DNA of 64,000 nt from Streptosporangiales bacterium (GTDB taxonomy: Bacteria > Actinomycetota > Actinomycetes > Streptosporangiales > WHST01), in assembly GCA_009379825.1 (NCBI GenBank), contig WHTA01000022.1, positions 1 to 64,000 on the forward strand. The letters are read 5' to 3'. The notes under the pieces were generated by a model, which saw only the letters and a program-made list of their open reading frames with translations, ran no database searches and was not told the origin of the DNA. Position 1 is the first letter of the stretch, and every line of letters begins with the position of its first letter. Of the stretch, positions 15,542 to 24,512 are shown in pieces. The position numbers and the translations under genes were made by a program.

Positions 15542-16342
15542 ATGACCGGACGGGTCGAGACGTTGGCCCTACGCGGGCGCGTCCTCGGACTGTTGGTTAT
15601 CCGCGACCTCAAGGTCCGGTATGTCGGCTCGGTACTGGGGTACCTGTGGACGGTCCTCGAGCCGCTGATGATGGCCGGAGTCTACTTCGTCGTCTTCCAG
15701 ATCATCATCGGGCGCGACGTCGGCGAGGAGCCGTACATCGTGTTCCTGTTGGCCGCCATGCTGCCCTGGCAGTGGGCGAACGGCGTGATCCACGAGGCGT
15801 CCAAGGCGCTGACGGGGGAGGCGAAGCTGGTGCGGTCTGCCGGCTTACCCCGGCAGATCTGGGTGCTGCGGGTGGTCGGCTCGAAGTTCCTCGAGTACAT
15901 GTTCGCGCTGCCGATCCTTGCCGCGTTCATCATCGTGATGCCGGACGCCCGCCACGTCAGCTGGCACGTCATCATCGACTATCCGCTGGCCATCCTCATC
16001 CAGGCGACGCTGATCCTCGGTATCGCGCTCGCGCTGGCGCCGCTTTCGGTGCTCTACCGGGACATGATCCGGATCGTGCGGGTGGTGACGCGGCTGCTGT
16101 TCTACTTCTCGCCGATCATCTACAGCGCGAGCATCATCCAGGACCGGATGAAGGGCCTCTACGAGTTCTTCGCGTACAACCCGTTCGTCGGCATCTTCGA
16201 GCTTTACCGCAGGCCGATCTTCCCCGACGCGTTCCTAGGCTGGCAGCCGGTGCTGATCTCGGCCGGGGTCGCGATCGTGTTTCTCGGCATCGGCATGTGG
16301 GTCTTCCGCAGGCTCGAGGGTACGGTGCTGAAGGAGATCTAG
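15542..16342 (+). CDS. ABC-2 type polysaccharide exporter, permease (TagG/Wzm-like)
   Basis: 266 residues from the ATG at 15542 with GGAG 7 bases upstream. Six predicted membrane helices follow an amphipathic N-terminus with LLVIRDLKVRYVGSVLGYLW, the characteristic R-D-x-K-x-R-Y motif of TagG/Wzm permeases. The helices include LMMAGVYFVVFQIII and a C-terminal VLISAGVAIVFLGIG. With the ATPase encoded 38 bases downstream it would export an undecaprenyl-linked polymer. Confidence 0.92.
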   Translation: MTGRVETLALRGRVLGLLVIRDLKVRYVGSVLGYLWTVLEPLMMAGVYFVVFQIIIGRDVGEEPYIVFLLAAMLPWQWANGVIHEASKALTGEAKLVRSAGLPRQIWVLRVVGSKFLEYMFALPILAAFIIVMPDARHVSWHVIIDYPLAILIQATLILGIALALAPLSVLYRDMIRIVRVVTRLLFYFSPIIYSASIIQDRMKGLYEFFAYNPFVGIFELYRRPIFPDAFLGWQPVLISAGVAIVFLGIGMWVFRRLEGTVLKEI

Positions 16343-16380
16343 GACGTGCGATCAGCGACGCGAGGAGTGCGGGGGCGCGA

Positions 16381-17154
16381 ATGGCCAACGTGATCTCCGC
16401 ACGTGATCTCGGCATTCGGTTCAACCGCAACCGGCGGCGGAATGCCAGGATCAGGGACCTGCTGTTCCGGGGGAAGTCGACCCAGATCTCCAGGGAGGAG
16501 TTCTGGGCGCTGCGGCACGTCACCTTCGACGTGGAGGAGGGCGAGGCCGTCGGCCTGGTCGGCGCCAACGGGCACGGCAAGAGCACCCTGCTCCGGCTGA
16601 TCGCCGGCGTGATGCTGCCGGACGAGGGCAAGGTGACGGTCCGGCAGGGCGTGGCACCGCTGATCGAGATTACCGGCGGCTTCGTCGGCGACCTCACCGC
16701 CAGGGAGAACGTGTACCTGGTCGGTGGCCTGCACGGCCTGTCCAAGAAGGCCGTCGACCGCAGGTTCGACGAGATCGTCGATTTCGCCGAGGTGGGCAAG
16801 TTCCTCGACACGCCGTTCAGGCACTTCTCCAGCGGGATGAAGGTGCGGCTGGCGTTCTCGGTCGTGACCAGCGTGGACGAGCCGATCGTGCTGGTCGACG
16901 AGGTGCTCGCCGTCGGCGACCGCCAGTTCAGGCGGAAGTGCTTCGGCCGGATGCAGGAGATGCTGTCCGGCGGCAAGACCCTGTTCTTCGTCTCGCACAA
17001 CGAGAACCAACTGCGCAAGTACTGCGACCGCGGCCTCTACCTCAGGCACGGCGAGCTGGTGAAGGACGGCCCGATCGAGGACGTGATCGAGGCGTACGGC
17101 AACGACACCGGCGTCGAGGAGTCCGCCGACCTCGCCGAAGACGGGGGCGACTAA
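16381..17154 (+). CDS. ABC exporter ATPase (TagH/Wzt-like)
   Basis: 257 residues. Walker A GANGHGKSTLL, signature FSSGMKVRLAFSV, Walker B IVLVDEVLAVGD and switch His in VSHNEN are all intact. FWALRHVTFDVEEGEAVGLVG and IEITGGFVGDLTARENVYL are typical of polysaccharide/teichoic-acid exporters. It lacks the extra C-terminal sugar-binding domain of some Wzt proteins, so export is probably independent of a terminal modification. Start at ATG 16381; GAGGAG lies further upstream than usual. Confidence 0.93.
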   Translation: MANVISARDLGIRFNRNRRRNARIRDLLFRGKSTQISREEFWALRHVTFDVEEGEAVGLVGANGHGKSTLLRLIAGVMLPDEGKVTVRQGVAPLIEITGGFVGDLTARENVYLVGGLHGLSKKAVDRRFDEIVDFAEVGKFLDTPFRHFSSGMKVRLAFSVVTSVDEPIVLVDEVLAVGDRQFRRKCFGRMQEMLSGGKTLFFVSHNENQLRKYCDRGLYLRHGELVKDGPIEDVIEAYGNDTGVEESADLAEDGGD

Positions 17155-17206
17155 CCTCTTCGCACCCGGGGACTTCCGACTGAGGACGAAAGGGATCGCC
17201 ATCAGC

Positions 17207-17971
17207 GTGCGCGAGGCGTCGCCTGCCGAGATCCGCAAGATCGCCCAGCCACCTGGGCTGCTCGATCGGCGCAGCGGCGAACACTGGGTCGGCCGGCTGT
17301 ACATGCGCAAACTCTCGCCGTACCTGACGTGGGTGCTGGTGCGGACGCCGATCACCCCGAACCAGGCGACCGGTCTGATGATCGTCACCGGCGTCGGCGG
17401 CGGCGCGGTGCTCGCGATCCCCGGCCTGTGGTCGGCGGTGCTCGCGGCGGTGCTGATCCAGATCTACCTGCTGCTCGACTGCGCCGACGGCGAGCTGGCG
17501 AGGCTCACCGGCCGCACCAGCATCGTGGGCGTCTACCTCGACCGCGTCGGCCACTACCTCGCCGAGGCGGCGCTGCTCGTCGGGCTCGGCATCCGCGCCC
17601 AGGACGGGTTCGCCGGCGGGTGGGCGCAGCTCGGCGTGCTCGGTGCGCTCGGCGCCATCCTCATCAAGTCGGAGACCGACCTGGTCGACGTCGCCCGCGC
17701 CCGCGCCGGGCAGCCGGCCACCACCGAGGCGGCCGCGGAGATGCGCAGCAGCACCGTCGGCAAGCTCAGGAAGATCGCGTCGGCGTTCCTTCTGCATCGG
17801 CTGATCCAGGGCGCGGAGCTGTCGCTCGTGGCCGTGCTCGCCGCCGCGTACGACGCCATCACCGGCGGGCTCACCGGCTCCCGGGTGCTCGTGGTCGCGT
17901 GTGCCGTGGTCGCGGGCATGTTCGTCGTGCTGCACCTGGCGAGTGTGCTGTTGAGTCGGAGGCTGCGGTGA
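17207..17971 (+). CDS. second CDP-alcohol phosphatidyltransferase-family protein
   Basis: 254 residues from a GTG at 17207 with AAAGGGA upstream. The signature reads LDCADGELARLTG then SIVGVYLDRVGHYLAEA, so the last Asp of the D-x3-D pair is His (D-R-V-G-H), a deviation from canonical members. Membrane helices flank it. It is encoded within the exporter operon between the ATPase and a glycosyltransferase, overlapping the latter by GTGA. It probably adds a phospho-alcohol to the exported polymer. The altered motif may mean a different donor or loss of activity. Confidence 0.85.
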   Translation: MREASPAEIRKIAQPPGLLDRRSGEHWVGRLYMRKLSPYLTWVLVRTPITPNQATGLMIVTGVGGGAVLAIPGLWSAVLAAVLIQIYLLLDCADGELARLTGRTSIVGVYLDRVGHYLAEAALLVGLGIRAQDGFAGGWAQLGVLGALGAILIKSETDLVDVARARAGQPATTEAAAEMRSSTVGKLRKIASAFLLHRLIQGAELSLVAVLAAAYDAITGGLTGSRVLVVACAVVAGMFVVLHLASVLLSRRLR

Positions 17972-18822
17972 AGCTGTCCTGTGTCGTCCTCACCATGGGC
18001 AACCGCCCGGAGGAGCTGCGCCGCGCGCTCGACAGCGTACGGGCACAGCGCGGGGAGCCGATCGAGATCGTGGTGGTCGGCAACGGCGCGGACGTGCCGG
18101 ACCTGGACGACGACGTCACGTACCTGCGGCTGCCGGAGAACGTCGGCCTCCCCGAGGGCCGCAACCGCGGCGCGGACAAGACGACCGGCGACGTCGTGCT
18201 GTTCCTCGACGACGACGGCTGGTACCCGACCGACGACCTGGCCGAGTGGGTGCGCGCGCGGTTCGCGACCGACCCGCGCCTCGGGGTGCTGTCGTTCCGC
18301 ATCGTCGACGAGGACGGCAACAGCGCTCGGCGGCACGTGCCGCGGCTGCGCGCCGGCGACCCGCTGCGGTCCGGGGCGGTCACCACGTTCCTCGGCGGTG
18401 CGAGCGCGATCCGGCGCGAGACCATCGACCGCATCGGCGGGCTGCCCGGCGACTTCTTCTGGGCGCACGAGGAGACCGACTTCGCCTGGCGTGCCCTGGA
18501 CGCCGGCTACGGCATCGAGTACGACGCCAGGGCGGTGATGGCGCACCCCCGCACCAGCCCCGCACGACACGCGAACTACTACCGGATGAACGCGCGCAAC
18601 CGGGTCTGGCTGGCGAAGCGGAACCTGCCGGTGCCGCTTGCCGTGGCCTACGTCGGCGACTGGCTGGCGCTGACCGTGGTGCGGGAGCGGTCGATGACCG
18701 CGCTGCGGCCGTGGTTCAGGGGCTTCGCCGAGGGGCTGCGCACCCCGGCCGGCCGGCGCCGGCCGATGCGCTGGCGTACGGCCTGGCGGATGGCTAAGCT
18801 CGGCCGACCACCCGTGGTGTGA
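17968..18822 (+). CDS. family 2 glycosyltransferase
   Basis: 284 residues from the GTG at 17968 (GTGA overlap with the preceding stop, GGAG upstream). GT-A features: CVVLTMGNRPEELRRALDS, VGNGADVPD, VVLFLDDDGWYP as the metal-binding DDD, and FWAHEETDFAWRALD as the catalytic acidic motif. No strong transmembrane segment is visible. It is the last gene of the exporter operon and is followed by a strong hairpin terminator. Confidence 0.92.
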   Translation: MKLSCVVLTMGNRPEELRRALDSVRAQRGEPIEIVVVGNGADVPDLDDDVTYLRLPENVGLPEGRNRGADKTTGDVVLFLDDDGWYPTDDLAEWVRARFATDPRLGVLSFRIVDEDGNSARRHVPRLRAGDPLRSGAVTTFLGGASAIRRETIDRIGGLPGDFFWAHEETDFAWRALDAGYGIEYDARAVMAHPRTSPARHANYYRMNARNRVWLAKRNLPVPLAVAYVGDWLALTVVRERSMTALRPWFRGFAEGLRTPAGRRRPMRWRTAWRMAKLGRPPVV

Positions 18823-18833
18823 CCCCCAGGCTG

Positions 18834-18866
18834 CGTTCCACCCGCGCCAGTGGCGCGGGTGGAACG
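18834..18866 (+). terminator. terminator of the exporter operon
   Basis: A 15-bp perfect stem (18834-18848 with 18852-18866, CGTTCCACCCGCGCC and its complement) with an AGT loop begins 12 bases after the glycosyltransferase stop codon. Confidence 0.75.
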
Positions 18867-18973
18867 TGGTGATTCCATGGCACGTCCAGACGACCGGATG
18901 ATCGGTGCCAACGAATCCCGCCGTACCGACGTCTCAGCCAAGTGACTGCACAGCCGCGAGGGGGAGCTCGACA

Positions 18974-19399
18974 ATGACCCAACAGCCCGGGTGGGCCAGC
19001 CCGCAGGGCCAGCCCGCACAGCAGCAGCCCGGCCAGCCCTACGACCCGGCCGGGCAGGGGTACGGCTACGGCCAGCCCCAGTACGGGCAGCCCGCCTACG
19101 GCCAGCCGGCGTACGGCCAGCAGCCGGCCTACGGGCAGCCGATGTACATGTACCCGCCGTCGCGGGGCACGAACACCATGGCGATCGTCGCGCTGGTACT
19201 CGCGCTGACCATCGCGCCAGGCGGCATCATCTGCGGCTTCATCGCCAGGAAGCAGATCCGCGAGACCGGCGAGGAAGGCGACGGGATGGCGCTTGCCGGC
19301 CTGATCATCGGCGCGGTCGTCACCGGCCTGTTCGCGCTGTACATCCTGTTCTACGTGGTGATGATGATCGTGATGTTCGCCAGCGTAGGCCTGTCGTAG
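18974..19399 (+). CDS. DUF4190 membrane protein with YGQP repeats
   Basis: 141 residues from the ATG at 18974, 9 bases after a GGGGGAG site. The N-terminal half is a low-complexity Gly/Pro/Gln/Tyr region with repeated YGQPAYGQP. The second half is a DUF4190 domain: TMAIVALVLALTIAPGGIICG, the short loop FIARKQIRETGEEGDGMA, and a second helix GLIIGAVVTGLFALYILF. Function unknown; the loop with R-K-x-I-x-x-T is conserved in the next gene. Confidence 0.8.
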   Translation: MTQQPGWASPQGQPAQQQPGQPYDPAGQGYGYGQPQYGQPAYGQPAYGQQPAYGQPMYMYPPSRGTNTMAIVALVLALTIAPGGIICGFIARKQIRETGEEGDGMALAGLIIGAVVTGLFALYILFYVVMMIVMFASVGLS

Positions 19400-19486
19400 C
19401 CCTGCGCGGTCACGGGAAGTCACTCCCACACATCGAGGACCGGCGAGCGCGTACAGTAGGCAGCGCATTCGGGTGGGAGCAGGGAG

Positions 19487-19957
19487 ATGACACAGCAGCC
19501 AGGGATGGGCGACCCGGAGTACGGCGGGCCGGGTTACGAGCAGGTGCCGTACGGCCAGCAGCAGGCTCCGTACGGCCAACAGCCGGTGCCGTACGGCTAT
19601 CCGCAGCAGCCTTACGGGCAGGTCGTCCCGCACCAGCAGGTCGGCCCGCCGGTCGTGATGCAGCCGATGATGGCGCAGGTCAAGCCGAAGACGAACGGCC
19701 TGGCCGTCGCGTCCATGGTGATCGCGCTCGTCGGCCTCATCCTGGTCTACTTCGCATGGATCGCGCAGATCGTCGCGCTGATCCTCGGTCTCGTCGCAAA
19801 GAAGCGGATCAAGGAGACCGGCGAGGGTGGCAACGGGATGGCGACCGCGGGGATCGTGATCGCCGCCATCATCCTCGGCATCCAGGTCGTCGGAGCCATC
19901 GTCCTCATCCTCGCCTTCGGTGGCATGGGCCTGCTCGGCCTCGGCGCCAGCTCCTGA
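19487..19957 (+). CDS. DUF4190 membrane protein, paralogue of the preceding gene
   Basis: 156 residues starting with MTQQPG like its neighbour. The tail of YGQQ/PYGQ repeats differs in detail, while the membrane half is the same: VASMVIALVGLILVYFAWIA, loop VAKKRIKETGEGGNGMATAG, and a second helix. The pair arose by duplication. They sit between two glycan gene groups without obvious functional link. Confidence 0.8.
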   Translation: MTQQPGMGDPEYGGPGYEQVPYGQQQAPYGQQPVPYGYPQQPYGQVVPHQQVGPPVVMQPMMAQVKPKTNGLAVASMVIALVGLILVYFAWIAQIVALILGLVAKKRIKETGEGGNGMATAGIVIAAIILGIQVVGAIVLILAFGGMGLLGLGASS

Positions 19958-20105
19958 CCGCCGCCCCTTCATTCCTTCGACGCGCCGCCGTGCGAATGAG
20001 GTAACCGGGAGACGGTAGTGTCCCGTGACACGTTCTCTATCTATGGGGCGTAGTCTTCGGCGAAGAACTGTTGGTGCCCGAGCGAGCGGCGGAGGCGAGG
20101 CGCAG

Positions 20106-21221
20106 GTGTCACCTCGTGTACTGATCGACGGTACTGATCGCGGGGGCGTCAATCGGTACGTAGACGGTTTGGTTCGAGCGCTCGACCGAGCGGGCGCGGA
20201 CATCGGAGTAGCGTGTCAGCGCTCCGACGCGGACCGGTACGGGCGGATGGCGCCCTCGGCGGCGATCATGATGGGGCCGACGGCGATCGCGCACCGGCCA
20301 GCGCGGCTGGCGTGGGAGCAGACCGGCCTGCCGGTGCTCGCGGACACGTTCGGCGCCGAGATCATCCACGCGCCGTTCTACACGATGCCCGTACGAGCCG
20401 GGCGGCCCGTCGTCGTCACCGTGCACGACGTCACGGTGTTCACGTCCCCCGACCTGATCACGCCGGTGAAGGCGACGTTCCTGCGGTCTGCGGTCCGCAC
20501 CGCCGTGCGCCGCGCGAGACGGATCATCGTGCCGTCCAAGGCAACCCGCGACGAGCTCGTCGAGCACCTGTCCGCCGACCCCACCCAGATCGACGTCGCG
20601 TATCACGGGGTCGACCACGACCTGTTCCGCCGGCCGGAACCGCACGAGTGCGAGCGGGTGTCGAACCGGCTCGGCCTGCACGGCCAGCCGTACATCGCGT
20701 TCCTCGGCGGGTTCGAGCCGCGGAAGAACGTGCCCGACCTGATCCGGGGCTGGGTGCGTGCGGTCGCCGACCGCGACGACCCGCCGGCCCTGGTGCTCGC
20801 CGGCAGCCGCGGCAACGATGACGCGGTCGACGACGCCGTGGCCGAGGTGCCCGAGCACCTGCGGCTGGTGCGTCCCGGGTTCCTCAGGTACGTCGACCTG
20901 CCGGCGTACCTCGGCGGCGCGGTCGTGGTCGCGTTCCCAAGCCACGGCGAGGGTTTCGGCCTCCCGGTGCTCGAGGCGATGGCGTGCGCCGCGCCGGTGC
21001 TCACCACCCACCGCACGTCGCTGCCCGAGGTGGGCGGCGGCGCCGTGGCGTACACCGAGCCGGACGCCGACAGCATCGCCGCCGGCCTGACCGAGCTCCT
21101 CGACGACGGCGACCGGCGGCAGGCGCTGGCCGACGCCGGCTACGAGCGGTCGCAGGAGTTCACCTGGCAGACGTCCGCGGAGACGCACCTGGAGAGCTAC
21201 CGCAGGGCCGTGAGCGACTGA
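20106..21221 (+). CDS. family 4 glycosyltransferase
   Basis: 371 residues from the GTG at 20106, chosen because GGAGGCGAGG lies just upstream and homologues begin RVLIDGT. GT-B fold: VLIDGTDRGGVNRYVDGL at the acceptor side, VTVHDVTVFT, IAFLGGFEPRKNVPDLIRGW, and the donor-binding E-x7-E in HGEGFGLPVLEAMAC. Group 1 enzymes of this kind often use GDP-mannose, which suits the manC gene 4 bases downstream. Confidence 0.92.
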   Translation: MSPRVLIDGTDRGGVNRYVDGLVRALDRAGADIGVACQRSDADRYGRMAPSAAIMMGPTAIAHRPARLAWEQTGLPVLADTFGAEIIHAPFYTMPVRAGRPVVVTVHDVTVFTSPDLITPVKATFLRSAVRTAVRRARRIIVPSKATRDELVEHLSADPTQIDVAYHGVDHDLFRRPEPHECERVSNRLGLHGQPYIAFLGGFEPRKNVPDLIRGWVRAVADRDDPPALVLAGSRGNDDAVDDAVAEVPEHLRLVRPGFLRYVDLPAYLGGAVVVAFPSHGEGFGLPVLEAMACAAPVLTTHRTSLPEVGGGAVAYTEPDADSIAAGLTELLDDGDRRQALADAGYERSQEFTWQTSAETHLESYRRAVSD

Positions 21222-21225
21222 GCCC

Positions 21226-22326
21226 ATGTCCGGTGAGCAGCGCGCGTTCTACGCGGTCGTGCCGGCGGGCGGCTCTGGCACCAGGCTCTGGCCGCTGAGC
21301 CGCAAGGACGAGCCGAAGTACCTGCACGCGTTGGCCGGCGGCGACAGGTCGCTGCTGCAGGCCACCATGGACCGGCTCGCACCGGTGACGGCCGGCGAGC
21401 GGATGTTCGTGGTCACCGGCGCCGCGCACCAACCCAAGGTGGTCGCGCAGCTGCCCGAGCTGCCGCCGGGCAACGTGCTCGTGGAGCCTGCGCCGAAGAA
21501 CTCCGCTCCCGCGATCGGGCTGGCCGCTGCGGTCATCGCACAGCGCGACCCGGCTGCCGTGATGGGTTCGTTCGCCGCGGACCACGTGGTGCCGCGGCCG
21601 GAGGCGTTCGTGTCGGCCGTGCGTGACGCGATCGCCGTCGCCGAGCAGGGCTACCTGGTGACCGTCGGCATCGCGCCGACCTACGCCGCGACCGGCTTCG
21701 GCTGGATCCAGCGCGGTGCGGAGCTGCCCGGCGGACTCGGCGAGCACGTCGCCGAGTTCACCGAGAAGCCGCCTGCGGAGGTCGCCGAGCGGTACCTCGC
21801 GAGCGGCCGCAGCCTGTGGAACGCGTCCATGTTCGTCTGGTCGGTCGCGACGTTCCTCGACGAGCTGTGTACGCAGCTGCCCGAGCTGCACGACGGGCTG
21901 CGCCGGATCGCGAAGGCCTGGGACACACCACAGCGCAGCGAAGTGCTCGGCGAGGTGTGGCCCACCCTCGCCGCGGAGGCCGTGGACGACGGCGTGCTCG
22001 TCGGTGCCGCGCAGCGCGGCCGGGTGGCGGTGGTGCCCGGCGACTTCGAGTGGCACGACATCGGCGACTGGAACGGGCTGGCCGACCTGCTGCCAGGCGA
22101 CGCGGCCGGCAACGTCGGGCTCGGCACCGGCGAGCGGCTCTCTGTCGACGACAGCGGCACCGTGGTCGCCGCGGCCGGTGGCCGGCTGGTGGCCACGTTG
22201 GGCCTGACCGACCTGGTCGTCGTGGACACCCCGGACGCCGTGCTCGTGGCGCCGAGGAGCCGGGCGCAGGAGGTGCGGCGGTTGGTGGAGGAGCTGACCC
22301 GCCGTGGTGACACTGCGCACCTGTGA
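21226..22326 (+). CDS. manC: mannose-1-phosphate guanylyltransferase
   Basis: 366 residues. Makes GDP-mannose from GTP and mannose-1-phosphate. Pyrophosphorylase signature AGGSGTRLWPLSRKDEPKYL, the substrate motif FAADHVV, FTEKPPAEVAERYL and WNASMFVWSVATFL are all present. It lacks the C-terminal isomerase domain of bifunctional enzymes, consistent with separate manA and manB genes at 35-40 kb. Its last 23 bases overlap the next gene. Confidence 0.93.
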   Translation: MSGEQRAFYAVVPAGGSGTRLWPLSRKDEPKYLHALAGGDRSLLQATMDRLAPVTAGERMFVVTGAAHQPKVVAQLPELPPGNVLVEPAPKNSAPAIGLAAAVIAQRDPAAVMGSFAADHVVPRPEAFVSAVRDAIAVAEQGYLVTVGIAPTYAATGFGWIQRGAELPGGLGEHVAEFTEKPPAEVAERYLASGRSLWNASMFVWSVATFLDELCTQLPELHDGLRRIAKAWDTPQRSEVLGEVWPTLAAEAVDDGVLVGAAQRGRVAVVPGDFEWHDIGDWNGLADLLPGDAAGNVGLGTGERLSVDDSGTVVAAAGGRLVATLGLTDLVVVDTPDAVLVAPRSRAQEVRRLVEELTRRGDTAHL

Positions 22327-23236
22327 GAGCCGCCGCTGGCGGCCCGCGGCGCCGGTGGACGTCGCGTTCTCGCTCTCGGTGCACCGCAGGGGGCGCGGCG
22401 ACCCGGCGTACCGCCGTACGCCGGACGGCGCCGTGTGGCGCGCGGTACGAACCCCGGCCGGCCCCGGCACCCTGCGCGTCTGCGCGGCGCCGAGCACGGC
22501 GGAGGTGACGGCGCAGGCGTGGGGCGCGGGTGCGCAGTGGCTGCTCGACCGGCTGCCCGCGATGCTGGGCGCGGACGACGACCTGGCCGGCTTCACACCG
22601 GTGCACCCGCCGGTGCGCGACGCCGCACTGCGCCGGTCCGGGTTCCGGGTCGGCCGCACGGAACGGGTGCTCGAGGCGCTCGTGCCTGCGATCCTCGAGC
22701 AGAAGGTGACCGGCATGGAGGCGCACCGGTCGTGGCGGGAGCTGTTGCGCAGGTTCGGTACGCCGGCGCCAGGGCCGGCGGAGACCGTGCAGTGGATGCG
22801 GGTGCCGCCGCAGCCGTCGGCTTGGGTCGAGCTGCCGAGCTGGGAGTGGCACCGCGCCGGCGTCGACCCGCGCCGCGCCAGGACGATCAGGGTCGCGGCG
22901 TCCGCGGCGAACCGGCTGGAGGAGACGGTGGCGCTCGGCGGCGAGGTCGCGGCTCGCCGGTTGCGGTCGCTGCCCGGGGTGGGGCAGTGGACGGTCGCGG
23001 AGGTACGGCAGCGTGCCCACGGCGACGCCGACGCGGTCTCCGTCGGCGACCTGCACGTGCCGGGGATCATCGGCTGGGCGCTCGCCGGCGAGGTCGTCGA
23101 CGACGACGGGATGCTCGCCCTGCTCGAGCCGTACGCGGGCCACAGGTACCGCGTACAGCGGCTGCTGGAGACACCCGGCGTCGGGCCGCCCCGACGTGCC
23201 CCGCGGTTCGCGCCGCGGGACTACCGGGCGCTGTGA
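22304..23236 (+). CDS. AlkA-like DNA-3-methyladenine glycosylase
   Basis: 310 residues, GTG at 22304 or 22307 with GTGGAGGAG upstream, inside the end of manC. The helix-hairpin-helix glycosylase motif is LRSLPGVGQWTVAEVRQRA, followed by the catalytic Asp in AVSVGDLHVPGIIG, and LEQKVTGMEAHRSW is the preceding helix. The N-terminal 100 residues form the AlkA-type beta domain. It would remove alkylated bases. Its link to manC is probably only translational coupling. Confidence 0.88.
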   Translation: MVTLRTCESRRWRPAAPVDVAFSLSVHRRGRGDPAYRRTPDGAVWRAVRTPAGPGTLRVCAAPSTAEVTAQAWGAGAQWLLDRLPAMLGADDDLAGFTPVHPPVRDAALRRSGFRVGRTERVLEALVPAILEQKVTGMEAHRSWRELLRRFGTPAPGPAETVQWMRVPPQPSAWVELPSWEWHRAGVDPRRARTIRVAASAANRLEETVALGGEVAARRLRSLPGVGQWTVAEVRQRAHGDADAVSVGDLHVPGIIGWALAGEVVDDDGMLALLEPYAGHRYRVQRLLETPGVGPPRRAPRFAPRDYRAL

Positions 23237-23243
23237 GCGCCTC

Positions 23244-24512
23244 TCAGCGGGTGGCGAGGAAGTCGTCAGGGTCGCGGTCGCGCGGCGGCAGCGTCGCCAA
23301 CGGCTGGCCGACGGCGACGGCGCCGACCGGGTGCCAGGCCGGCGGCAGCTCCAACGCCGTCCTGGTCGCGTCCGGGCAGTAGAGCGTGCTGGCGATCCAC
23401 GCCGAGCCGAGCCGTTCCACCGTCAGTGCGACCAGCAGGTTCTGCACGGCCGCGCCGCCGGCGAGGGTGAGCAGCTCGCGCTCCTCCTGCGGCAGCTCGT
23501 CGCGGCCGGTGAGGCACGGCACGAGCAGCGTCGGTGCGTTGCGGAGCACCTCGATGCTGTCCGCGCGCTGCGTGCTGCCCTGCGGGTCCACCCAGTGGTC
23601 CTCGAGCGCGCGGATCAGCCGCTTCCGCGCCTCCTCGGTCTCGACCAGCACGAACTGCCACGGCGTCTGCCCGTGAGGCGCCGGTGCGGTGACCGCCGCG
23701 GCGACCGCCCGCAGCACCGTGGCGCGGTCCACGGGATCGCCGGTGAGGTCGCGGACGGTGCGCCTTGCGGGCAGCACGTCGCGGGCGCCGAGGGAGAACA
23801 TGTCCATGTCCGCGGGCCGTACCAGCGCCGCCACACCGGGGCCGTCAGCGAGCGTGACGTGCGCGGACAACCCGCGTACCACCGCGACGGGCACGCCCGC
23901 GGCCTTCGCCTTCACCAGGTCGCCGGCGGCCGCGACCTCGTCGGCGACGGCGATCTCCGTGACCTTCAGCTCGCGCCCGTACATGTCCGTGCGGCCGCGG
24001 TGGTCGTCCACCACGGTGAGACCGGCCGCGCCTACGGCGACGTCGGTCTGGCCCACCCGCCACGGCCGGCCGAAGGTATCCGAGATCACCACAGCGACGA
24101 CCACCCCCAGCCGGGCGCGCAGCTCGGCGCGGAGCTCGCGCGCCGACGCGTCCGGGTCGCGGGGGAGCAGCACCAGGGTGCCCTCGGGTGTGTTCGACTC
24201 GTCGATGCCGGCCGCGGCGAGCACGAAGCCCTGGGTGGTCTGGACGATCTTCGTCTCCCCGCGGCGGGCGACCACGCGCACGGTCTCCGCCTCGATCGCC
24301 TCGGCGCGCAGCTGCTCGGGGTCGTAGCCGGGGCCGGCGTGCAGCACCCGGCCGGCTGCCTTGCTCACCACCTTGCTGGTCACCACGACCACGTCACCGT
24401 CGCGCAGGCCGGGCTCGGCCGCAGCGATGTGCGCGGCGAGGTCGTCACCCGGCTGGATGTCGGGGAACCCGGCAAGGCCCCACACCTCGAGCCTGCTCTG
24501 CCTACTGCTCAT
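23244..24512 (-). CDS. fbiB: F420:gamma-glutamyl ligase / nitroreductase-domain protein
   Basis: 422 residues in two domains. Residues 1 to about 240 are the CofE ligase (GDVVVVTSKVVSKAAGRVL, VISDTFGRPWRVGQTDVAVG, GRTDMYGRELKVTEIAVADE). From about 250 is an FMN-binding nitroreductase-like domain (APHGQTPWQFVLVE, QNLLVALTVERLGSAWI). In F420 biosynthesis FbiB reduces dehydro-F420-0 and adds glutamates. Its ATG at 24512 overlaps the stop of a 41-codon frame that itself overlaps fbiA. Confidence 0.95.
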   Translation of the reverse strand: MSSRQSRLEVWGLAGFPDIQPGDDLAAHIAAAEPGLRDGDVVVVTSKVVSKAAGRVLHAGPGYDPEQLRAEAIEAETVRVVARRGETKIVQTTQGFVLAAAGIDESNTPEGTLVLLPRDPDASARELRAELRARLGVVVAVVISDTFGRPWRVGQTDVAVGAAGLTVVDDHRGRTDMYGRELKVTEIAVADEVAAAGDLVKAKAAGVPVAVVRGLSAHVTLADGPGVAALVRPADMDMFSLGARDVLPARRTVRDLTGDPVDRATVLRAVAAAVTAPAPHGQTPWQFVLVETEEARKRLIRALEDHWVDPQGSTQRADSIEVLRNAPTLLVPCLTGRDELPQEERELLTLAGGAAVQNLLVALTVERLGSAWIASTLYCPDATRTALELPPAWHPVGAVAVGQPLATLPPRDRDPDDFLATR

